The translations under genes were made by a program, and so were the position numbers. A model generated the notes under the pieces. The model searched no databases and was not told where the DNA came from. It saw nothing but the letters and a program-made list of their open reading frames with translations. Shown piece after piece: positions 1 to 6,717 of a stretch of DNA of 10,872 nucleotides. The stretch is from Terana coerulea (taxonomy: Eukaryota > Basidiomycota > Agaricomycetes > Polyporales > Phanerochaetaceae): assembly GCA_024811115.1 (NCBI GenBank), contig JAKOGH010000459.1, forward strand, positions 1-10,872, given 5' to 3'. Within the stretch, counting starts at the first letter, position 1. The number at the start of each line of letters is the position of its first letter.

Positions 1-239
1 ATAATACCACTACTGCTTGACTAATCATCAATCCCCTTCTTAATTTAACCTGATGCTCTGTATTTCATATTTAGTTATCTACATACAAGACTAAGCTACC
101 TAACTTACAACAAACTACTTGTACTGTGCAGGTAAGCCCATGCACCATGCACCATACTCACCTGCACTGCGCCATGCCCACCTGTGTGTTGTATCTGTCA
201 GTAACATACTTACGTACCACTACCCTGGCCCTCATGTCG
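1..239. other. AT-rich flank without a gene
   Basis: No convincing coding region or RNA gene is visible. The only local structure is a short imperfect direct repeat of 'catgcacc' near 138-155. Composition changes sharply to GC-rich minisatellite at about 240. Confidence 0.6.
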
Positions 240-905
240 TGCACCAGCCCCTTCTGACGGGGGCGCACTTGTCAGCGTCGGTCTGCACGCGTCGTGCTTC
301 GCCGTCCTGCGCGCCAGCGCCGGCGCGGTGCGCGTGCTGCGCTCGTTGGCGTCGTGCTGGGGTAGCTTGCTACCCTGGTCCCTCGCGTCGTGCGTCGGCC
401 CTGTAACGGCGGCACGCTCGCCTGCGTCGGCCTGCGCGCGTCGTGCTTCGCCACGTCCCGCGCGCCGGCGTTGGCGTGGTGCGCATCCGTCGGCACCGTA
501 CGTGCGTGCGCCGCTGTCCCGCCCTGCGTATCTTGCGCGTCGTGCTGTACGCGCCGGTTTCTTGTGCGTCGGCGTCGCGCTCACCTGCGTCGGTCTGCGC
601 GCGTCGTGCTTCGCCACGTCCCGCGCGCCGGTGTTGGTGTTATGCGCGTGCTGCGTTCTCGGCGTCGCGCCTGTGTAGCTTGTTGCGCTGGTCCCTCGCG
701 TCGTACGTCGGCCCTTTGTAACGGCGGCGCTCGCCGACGTCGGCCTGCGTGTGCTGTGCTTCACCACGTCCCGCGCGCCGGCGTCGGCGTTGTGCGCCGC
801 CGTTCGTGTCGTACGCGTCGTGTCGTGCGCGCCGGCTTCTTGTGCGTCGGTGTCGCGGCCGCCGGCGTTGAGCTTGTTGCGTCGTGCTTGACTACGCGGG
901 CGTTC
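240..905. repeat. GC-rich minisatellite with a higher-order (dimeric) period
   Basis: The block is built from degenerate units that begin with 'cgtcggyctgc' at 276, 425, 588 and 738, so successive spacings are 149, 163 and 150 bp. Alternate units resemble each other more than neighbours do. The anchor 'tagcttg' occurs at 363 and 676, and 'tggtccctcgcgtcgt' at 376 and 689, both 313 bp apart; the unit starts 276/588 and 425/738 are 312 and 313 bp apart. The array is therefore a tandem copy of a dimer of about 312-313 bp. The segment 'gcgccgg.ttcttgtgcgtc' at 551 recurs at 829, only 278 bp on, so the last unit has lost about 35 bp. The block is saturated with CpG. Long open frames occur on both strands, but they are low-complexity Arg/Ala/Cys/Ser translations with no domain pattern, so I do not call genes here. 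Confidence 0.85.
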
Positions 906-1260
906 GCGCGCGGTGTTCGTTGCTGGTGGGGGATGCGTGGTGCCTATTCATGAAAGCACCGTCCATAAGCCGTGCATGCACGGCCATGGACGGCTCTGGG
1001 TAACAGCGGTGGATGCGGCGAGAGGGCCACGTACCTCGTTTGCAGGGGAGCCCCTCCCCTTCAACAGTCTTGCTCGATAATTCACGCGTCCCCCCACTCT
1101 TGTGTGGTGTCGCTTGGGTCCTGGTGTCGCGGTAGGTGGTCGCGACGCAGCTAACGCGTCGGTTAGGAATGAGGGACCGAGGGAATGAAAGATGACGCCA
1201 ACCAAACGCGAAGGGTTAAGGCGCTTCAATATACCCAGTAAGTTATGACCATTCTGTACG
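906..1260. other. Spacer without a gene; contains a 35-bp interrupted palindrome
   Basis: No credible gene. At 959-993 the arms ccgtccat/atggacgg (959-966, 986-993) and ccgtgca/tgcacgg (970-976, 977-983) form a 15-bp foldback with a small internal loop. The inner 14 bases (970-983) are a perfect palindrome. A minor 6-bp hairpin (cgacgc at 1143-1148, gcgtcg at 1156-1161) lies downstream. Neither is tied to a neighbouring gene by position. Confidence 0.6.
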
Positions 1261-1273
1261 ATAATACACTCAA

Positions 1274-1348
1274 GCCGCTATGGCGCAGTTGTTAATCTAC
1301 TGGGCGCGTTTACCCAGGTGGTCCTGGGTTCAAGTCCTTCCGGGTGCA
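1274..1348 (+). pseudogene. Decayed tRNA-like Pol III unit (tRNA pseudogene or SINE head)
   Basis: An A-box that matches the consensus (TGGCGCAGTTG, 1281-1291) and a B-box that matches (GGTTCAAGTCC, 1327-1337) lie 35 bases apart, the normal distance inside a tRNA gene. An anticodon-like stem is perfect (CTGGG 1300-1304 with CCCAG 1313-1317) but its loop has 8 bases instead of 7. The T stem has two mismatches of five, the 3' half of the D stem is lost, and the acceptor strands (1274-1280 with 1341-1347) mispair at three positions. The 3' end CGGGTGCA implies a parent beginning GCACCCG. It is therefore not a working tRNA; it could be a tRNA pseudogene or the head of a tRNA-derived SINE. The promoter boxes may still be active. 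No anticodon can be assigned safely. Confidence 0.6.
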
Positions 1349-1369
1349 TTGTGGTTATTTCTGATCATC

Positions 1370-1375
1370 TTTTTT
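1370..1375 (+). terminator. T6 run, possible Pol III terminator
   Basis: Six T residues lie 22 bases after the end of the tRNA-like unit. This is a standard RNA polymerase III stop signal, at a distance typical for a tRNA trailer. Because the surroundings are AT-rich, a chance run is possible. Confidence 0.4.
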
Positions 1376-2228
1376 GAGCCTCGGCCCATTAACAAAAGCA
1401 TACAGTGTGAATTGCTTTGGTCGTCTGTGAAGCAGTCACTCTTTTAGAGCTATTGTGATATTTAAAATTGATTGCAACTTGTTGTTCAACTGTGGCAAAT
1501 GGCAATTATATAAGAATATAGACATTCTAGGCAAAAGCAGCTCTTTTTTAGCAATTGTACAGAGCTTATATATTAGGTTATAAAGGTAATATTAAAGAGC
1601 TTCAGACTTGTCATTAACAATATCCTTAAAGCTTTGTGCACTTTGAAAACCAGTCTAATAAGGAATCCATTATGCATTTATGTGCCAACTAGGCTGAAAT
1701 AGAGAATAGTAGCTACATTAACTCTAAAAGTGTAATAGTATAAGTATATAGATTAGCTGATTGGCAGAAAAGGAGGACATAGAACTAAATTAGCTTTAAG
1801 CAATACAATAATAAGAGTCTAAGTAATAAATAAAAGCAATAGCAAAATAAGTGTCATAAGCTCTAGATAATGTCATAAATATGATACAAATAACAAGCAA
1901 ATAAGTAAAAAGCTAATAATAAGCTACTGATAAAATATGCAATAGTGAGAAATTAGATAAAAAGAAATATAGTAAATGAGCTAATGAAAGAATGCAATAA
2001 GGCATTGGTAAGGGATAAAAAGTCAATTAGGTAGTAAAAAGCCATTAATAATCAGCAGATTAGAATGTTAAAAAGGCAATGGGCTGTTTAGCAAGCTAAT
2101 AGATGTAGATTAGCTAAGTAAACTATATTTTAAGAATACATTTTCACAAAAAGCGAAAAAGAGCATAATAAACAATTTAGTGTTAAATAAGAAGCATAAA
2201 GCACAGATTAGAAAGAGGGGTTTTCCAG
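1376..2228. other. AT-rich, purine-skewed block with no gene and a 730-bp CpG desert
   Basis: No coding region is visible. Between the CpG at 1422-1423 and the next at 2154-2155 there is no CG dinucleotide (1424-2153). The + strand is rich in A, far above T, and contains more G than C, especially after 1740. The motif AGCTAA or its complement TTAGCT recurs (about 1753, 1789, 1910, 1980, 2095, 2110). Composition switches to CpG-containing coding-like DNA at about 2225. The right edge ends in 'ttttccag' (2221-2228), which looks like an intron 3' splice site leading into the hAT exon. The block may be decayed 5' sequence of the hAT element or unrelated inserted DNA; sequence alone does not decide. 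Confidence 0.65.
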
Positions 2229-4456
2229 ATGGATTCGAAGATTTCTACGGCTAACGACACCTGGACGGCCAAGAACTGTGTCTTTGCTTTCAGTGCACTA
2301 CTAGGCTTTTGGATTGATCGAGAGTGGACGTACCTCGAGCTTCCTCTCAGCCTGCCCTCGCTCGAAGGTGACCATTCCGGCCGCGGTTCTGGTAAGCTGC
2401 TCTATAGCGCCATGAAAGAGCGAGGCATTGCGAAGAAGCTCAGTAAGCACTTGCATGATATACTGTTCCACTTACATACTCACAAATAAACTTTAGTGGC
2501 AAGCACCGGAGACAATGCAACAGTCAACGATGTCGCGAAACCGCTACATCGCCCGCCATGTTAACAAGCACCAGTCGAACAAGGTCAAGGCGTCAGATCT
2601 CCAGATCGGTTGCGCAGCCCACGTTATGCACCTTGTGGTTCAGGCCTTTCTCAGTGGCCTTGGGCTTGCACCAGACCCAGATGTCGAAGATCTCTTCTCT
2701 GTGGTCAAGGGTGAGGATCAGGCGTATGATCCCAGGAATGACCCTGATGTGGCTTTGGAAGCAAAACAAGCGATGAAGGAGTTGAAGCTGCACACGGCCG
2801 GCAAGCCTATCCCCTCGAGTGATGACAAGCTGTCTGACGAAGAGACCCAGTTGTTGGATGAATCGTCAGATTCTGACAACTCTGACTCAGATGGTGACAG
2901 TGACGAAGGCCTGAATGACAGAGGTGAAATTGAGGCCGGCAATGACAAGGGCCATGGTCAGGAGGAGAGCGCAGCCATTGGCAATAGAAGGAAGGCTGCA
3001 AAGAAGGGAAAGCGTGGCAAGCCGAAGAAAGCCTTCACACCTGTCGATAAGGTGCGTGATTGAGAAACTCACATGATGCCGTGAGACTAACCTGCGTATA
3101 GCTCCACAGCATCTGCGTCGAAGTGCTTCGTTCTGAGAAGCAACGGAAGAAGTTCCGCGTGTACACACGAAAGTACTGCAAGAAGGAAGTTCAGCATCTC
3201 GTCCTGGTTCGAAGTATGCCTATCCGATGGAATACAACGTACGCCGAGATTGAACGAGGCCTCAAACTTCAGGAAGTGAGTAGTATTGCACTGCACGGTG
3301 ACTATGAAATAGAATGAATAGCTTACTGTCGACTTGCAGGCGGTGAAACACTGGGTGAAGAGCTTGACCCAAGGCCTGACTGGCAAGAAGTTCGATTTAG
3401 CATCAGCTAAAGAACTGAAGTTGACTCTCACCGTCGATGACTGGGGATACCTGGTCATTGTCCTCGAGATCTTAGATGTACGTCGCCAGAGTCATCAACC
3501 ACAGCCCTGATTAATGACTTGAATGACAGCCCTTCCATGATGTCACCTCACCCTTTCTCGCAAGGGTGTTCCCACAATCTGCTATGTACTGCCACAGTAC
3601 AAAGGCCTAGAGAAGCATTTAGAAGCCATGAAAACGAAGCACAAGGCAAAGAAAGACTTCCTGATGGGTCTTTCCTGGCTCAGGCCAAGCTTACCGTTCA
3701 CTTCGACAAGGCTCTGAAGCGCAAGTACTATCTCGTTGGCGCGGGTAAGTGCCATTCCCTCATCAAACCAACTATGGCATTGTTTGACTGAATGGAGCAG
3801 TTCTGCACCCATGCTTTCGAGTGGCGTACTTCGAAAATCAAGAGCTCTGGCCAGAGCATGTGGGTAAACGCGCGGCAACCCTTCTCGACGAGGTGTTCGC
3901 AGAGTATTCCCAGGCGTCGACATCCGCCGCTGCCGGAGTCACTACCCTGAGCCCTTCCAGCTCATCTGCGCCGTCTACATCAACCGGATCGCAATCGAAG
4001 CCGGTCAAGAGTAGCTTCTTGGCCTCTGCTCTGCGCAGCACCAGCCTGAATATGCTCTCGTCATCAAAACTCACTGAAGTGGAGCTGTACAAGCAGCCGG
4101 GCTCACTCCCATGCAAGCCAGAGGACGAGGATAACCCATTGGGATGGTGGAAGGTGAGCCGCATTTCGCTTCAACTCAGATGTCATACAACTGACTATAT
4201 ATTTTAGACCAACGCAGACACACTGCGTATTCTTGCGCTCGCAGCGCGAGACGTTCTTGCCATCCCGGGAGTGAGCGTATCGGTTGAACGGCTATTCTCA
4301 CAGTGCAAGCAGACGCTGCGCGATTCGCGTGCGTCTATGACTGCTGAGACTGCCTCGCGCACTATCATCAGCAAGGAGTGGCTAAAGCGGGGCCTCGGAG
4401 ACGACGTGAACTACCTCGACGGCGTTTCCATTTGGCGGGCTCGCGCAGACCAGTAA
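2229..4456 (+). pseudogene. hAT transposase (Ac-like, fungal), 5'-truncated and frameshifted
   Basis: This is the RNase H-like transposase of a cut-and-paste hAT element. Exon blocks are 2229-2442, 2497-3051, 3102-3275, 3340-3477, 3530-3744, 3801-4153 and 4208-4456. The introns of 50-64 nt all have GT..AG ends (2443-2496, 3052-3101, 3276-3339, 3478-3529, 3745-3800, 4154-4207). Recognisable landmarks in order are ISTANDTW with the first catalytic Asp, LEGDHSG, STGDNA with the second Asp, GCAAHVMHL, an acidic Ser/Asp run followed by a basic Lys/Arg run, RWNTTYAEIERG, and the C-terminal dimerisation region GVSVSVERLFS with the putative catalytic Glu. Three frame breaks are needed: one extra base near 2540-2560, and one missing base each near 3547 and 3670-3680. 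The N-terminal DNA-binding part is absent, so the gene is dead. The element type is secure; individual splice sites are inferred from frame continuity. Confidence 0.88.
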
Positions 4457-4457
4457 A

Positions 4458-4594
4458 TACCAATGAATACCAATACATACCAATACATCTGTATTCCAAT
4501 ACATTACATTCGCATACCATTTCAGACTTGGCTCTGAGGTAATGGTATTGAATAATATTGAGTAAATAAGACCCAATTTTGGTATTTATTGGTA
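4458..4594. repeat. hAT subterminal TACCAAT repeats
   Basis: Perfect TACCAAT copies start at 4458, 4468 and 4478, exactly 10 bp apart, with imperfect copies at 4494 and 4515. The inverse ATTGGTA is perfect at 4588-4594, with imperfect copies at 4541 and 4578. hAT elements typically carry clusters of short transposase-binding motifs in both orientations next to their ends, so this fits the right subterminal region. It begins two bases after the transposase stop codon. Confidence 0.65.
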
Positions 4595-4639
4595 TTTGTT
4601 AAGCACTGGCGCGTACGAAGGCACGTACTAGTCTCGGTT

Positions 4640-4717
4640 CCAGACCCTTTGCCCGCGTTACTGATGTTTGTTATCGGATAACAACTGCTTGGTGCAGGAC
4701 GCGGGCAAAGGGTCTGG
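4640..4717. repeat. Perfect 19-bp inverted repeat with 40-bp spacer (fold-back)
   Basis: The arm ccagaccctttgcccgcgt (4640-4658) is matched exactly by its reverse complement at 4699-4717. The spacer holds a second near-palindrome, TTGTTATC-G-GATAACAA (4668-4684). Weaker pairing of gtct (4631-4634) with agac (4740-4743) could extend the stem outward. It starts about 30 bp beyond the proposed hAT end. It could be a fold-back element, a hairpin RNA locus or a decayed repeat; nothing assigns a function. Confidence 0.8.
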
Positions 4718-4740
4718 TGAGTTTGAATCACCGGGGCGCA

Positions 4741-5248
4741 GACGAAACTCACGTGAGCGCCTTCGCTTTGTATTGCGGTAAGCAAGGAGTTTGTTATGCT
4801 CGGTTCGTCTCTGTGCCTCTCGCACTCTACGCCCACCACACCACACTAAATATACCTAAAACCCCTCAAATGTGATGGCCTGGATGCATTGTGTTACTCT
4901 GATATTTATACAATATCAATTTCTCGCTGCTGGGTGTGCTTGAGAGCATTTGATGGCCACCAGAGGCCCACTTTCAGGTACCTAGGAGTCCGCACTGGAA
5001 TAAACATTGTATGGCTTATCTCACACATGATTAGCATGTTTTCATGAATATACAAGGCATCAAACGAAATTTTCTGTCAGAGATTGCGCTGCAGTACGGT
5101 ACCGACCTTAGGAACCTAGCACCTGTATAGGCGCCAGGTAAGCGCAGCCTTGTTACCCCCGTTGAAACAACGTTGAAGTCCATATACGAACTTTGCTTAC
5201 TACTGCTCACGTGACTTTCATCTACACCCGGATAATCCAAAGTCACCA
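4741..5248. other. Intergenic, no gene seen; two CACGTG sites
   Basis: No credible coding region. CTCACGTGAG (4748-4757) is a 10-bp palindrome and TCACGTGA (5207-5214) an 8-bp palindrome; both contain CACGTG, the core site of bHLH regulators. An 8-bp hairpin (gtgacttt 5211-5218 with aaagtcac 5239-5246) overlaps the second. No adjacent gene start makes a regulatory role convincing. Confidence 0.5.
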
Positions 5249-5356
5249 GACTCTAAAGAGGTTGCTCTGCAGCGCGTCTTTCAAACTCCGCTTACTACAT
5301 TACAAACGGTAACAAAGTGCGAAGCGTGCTGGCTGCGAGCAACCTCTTTACGAGTC
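5249..5356. repeat. Long interrupted inverted repeat (about 24 bp arms)
   Basis: The core arms taaagaggttgctc (5254-5267) and gagcaacctcttta (5337-5350) are exact reverse complements. With a single-base bulge on each side the pairing extends outward (gactc 5249-5253 with gagtc 5352-5356) and inward (gcagc 5269-5273 with gctgc 5332-5336). This gives about 24 paired bases around a spacer of about 58 bases. No target-site duplication is visible, so a MITE or fold-back origin is only a possibility. Confidence 0.75.
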
Positions 5357-5540
5357 GGGAACGAGACTAGGCACGTACATGCTTTTCATGCGCCGAGACG
5401 AGCTCTCTGACCGGAAGTGCGCTGTTCCTGAATATTCAGGTAACTACAGCTGGCACGGGTGCGTACGTCAACTGCCAGCGGTGTTGAGCGCAGAGCGCTG
5501 AACGTTGAACACTGAACGTTGTACCACACTTTACATTACC
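5357..5540. other. Intergenic with short palindrome and direct repeat
   Basis: CCTGAATATTCAGG (5427-5440) is a perfect 14-bp palindrome. CTGAACGTTG occurs at 5498-5507 and again at 5512-5521, 14 bp apart. No gene is seen. Confidence 0.5.
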
Positions 5541-5567
5541 GAGTCTGCGCAATGAAGAACTGCGGTC

Positions 5568-5963
5568 ATGGGTTCGATCACTTCGTCGCTGCAGCCGCCA
5601 TCGCCACCGCCCTGCTGTGACATCCTGTCCATTCTCCTCAAATCTGATCCTCTTCTCAGACGGTACGTTCTATGCACTGGTATAACCTGTAATAACTTAC
5701 CAGAGCACAGGTTATGCTGCTTCAAACGGGTATCTTTTCAACATCGAGGCGGGCCCTGGCCGAGTTATGAAAACGAACGACATTCCGAATGGAAAGGACA
5801 CTATCCCGGACAACGTGCCCTCCTCGAACGACAATTCAGGATGCATACGGTGCGTATCTGCTTGGGTGCCGCTTGCGCCATAAGCCCTTGGTGCACCACT
5901 CATCTGCTCCTTCTTTCTACCCAGCTTCATAGCACTCAGTGCGTTCTTTCTCGCATCGCATAA
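5568..5963 (+). CDS. Weak candidate exons of an unrecognised protein
   Basis: A 131-codon open frame starts at ATG 5568 and stops at 5961-5963. A plausible 48-nt intron with GTACGT and CACAG ends (5663-5710) lies inside it; its length is a multiple of three and it has no in-frame stop, so the frame is open whether or not it is spliced. Another donor-like GTGCGTA occurs near 5850. The N-terminus is Ser/Pro-rich (SSLQPPSPPPCC) and no domain is recognised. A second ATG in another frame at 5552 opens a short Ala-rich peptide. I do not recognise it; it may be a shadow frame in non-coding DNA. Confidence 0.2.
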   Translation: MGSITSSLQPPSPPPCCDILSILLKSDPLLRRYVLCTGITCNNLPEHRLCCFKRVSFQHRGGPWPSYENERHSEWKGHYPGQRALLERQFRMHTVRICLGAACAISPWCTTHLLLLSTQLHSTQCVLSRIA

Positions 5964-6310
5964 GTGTGGATGCACGAGCAAGACCAAAACCCCGGTTCAC
6001 ACATGCAAGTTCTAGACACGACAGTATTTGTGGGCCGCTTTGCAGCGCATGTTCGGCGCAGTTGCAGAAACGCCACACAATGTCCGCCGCTCCGAACACA
6101 TGCTGCCAGCGGCACCAGTATTTAAGAAGCCGGCTGCGCAGTCCGCGCCCCTTTCGCGACGGACGGTCGCTCTGCCATCCGCTCCGAGCCAACATGAACA
6201 GGCGTGCTGCCGTCATGCTGGGCTCGAGTGCGTACATCTTCTACACAATATCGCAATAGAGCTGACGCATCCCAACTAGCAGCCCGCACACCGTATTTCC
6301 GGCGAGGAAT

Positions 6311-6600
6311 AATGGCTGGGGCCGTCTTCTACGGAGTCATTACCTTGCCATTAGTGGACGTAATCCGACAGCCGTCGTCGAAAGTTGCCTCTAGCGCTGC
6401 ATGCCGCGCATACCGGTACACCTACGTTATTTGCAGTGCTCATATAGTTGTGATCTGATGGTCTTCATCGGAACGCTAGCTATGGCCAACTTCCGGGTAT
6501 TTTACATGGAAATGCGCGCTCTGGAAAGCCAGTCATACACGGTGCCGCTGAGAATTTTGGGCCTGGACGAGGAATGGGAGCGCTCAAGGAATTTTTAGTG
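6311..6600 (+). pseudogene. Possible decayed fragment related to the downstream membrane-protein genes
   Basis: In the frame from ATG 6311 the translation contains AVFYGVITLPLV, then a short linker PSSKVASS, then YRYTYVICSAHIVV before a stop at 6456-6458. This spacing (short helix, Ser/Lys loop, second helix) resembles exon 2 and the start of exon 3 of copy A (AYSILFLLAMW, GTSGKAYT, VVICVLVCV). A further frame (to 6596-6598) ends in an Asp/Glu-rich loop-like sequence followed by 'tttttag'. Similarity is weak and no exon boundaries could be matched, so this could be chance. It lies about 120 bp upstream of copy A's start. Confidence 0.25.
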
Positions 6601-6717
6601 AACAGGTTATGAGTCGCAGACGGGCGACCACGCCGATCACATCTCCGCGTATATCAGTCTACGGTGGCTGTCAGAAGGTACGTCCTGCAACCTGCCTTCA
6701 TCCGCACTTACATTACC

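Larger units (their letters stand above)
2229..4608 (+). mobile_element. Degenerate hAT-superfamily DNA transposon, left end missing
   Basis: The body is the transposase pseudogene described separately (2229-4456). Downstream of its stop come clustered TACCAAT motifs in both orientations and then the sequence TTGTTAAGCACTG ending at 4608. Read from the other strand this begins CAGTG, the usual terminal bases of many hAT elements, so 4608 is the proposed right end. No matching left inverted repeat and no 8-bp target duplication could be found; the eight bases after 4608 are gcgcgtac and do not recur upstream next to a CAGTG end. The left part, including any BED zinc finger, is deleted or lies mutated beyond recognition in the AT-rich block. 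Confidence 0.6.

Noticed and set aside
210..953. Several overlapping open frames of 70-187 codons on both strands in the GC-rich block
   Set aside because: They are translations of the minisatellite. Composition is dominated by Arg, Ala, Cys and Ser, frames are open on both strands at once because stop codons are rare in GC-rich DNA, and no domain pattern is present.
2593..3168. Minus-strand open frames opposite the transposase exons
   Set aside because: They lie antisense to clear hAT motifs and show no recognisable protein pattern; they are mirror frames of the real coding strand.
4609..4745. A second tRNA gene, suggested by GTTTGAATC near 4721-4729
   Set aside because: The B-box has a mismatch at the invariant C, no A-box lies at a usable distance, and no acceptor stem pairs with the ggggcgca end. 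The structure is better explained by the 19-bp inverted repeat.
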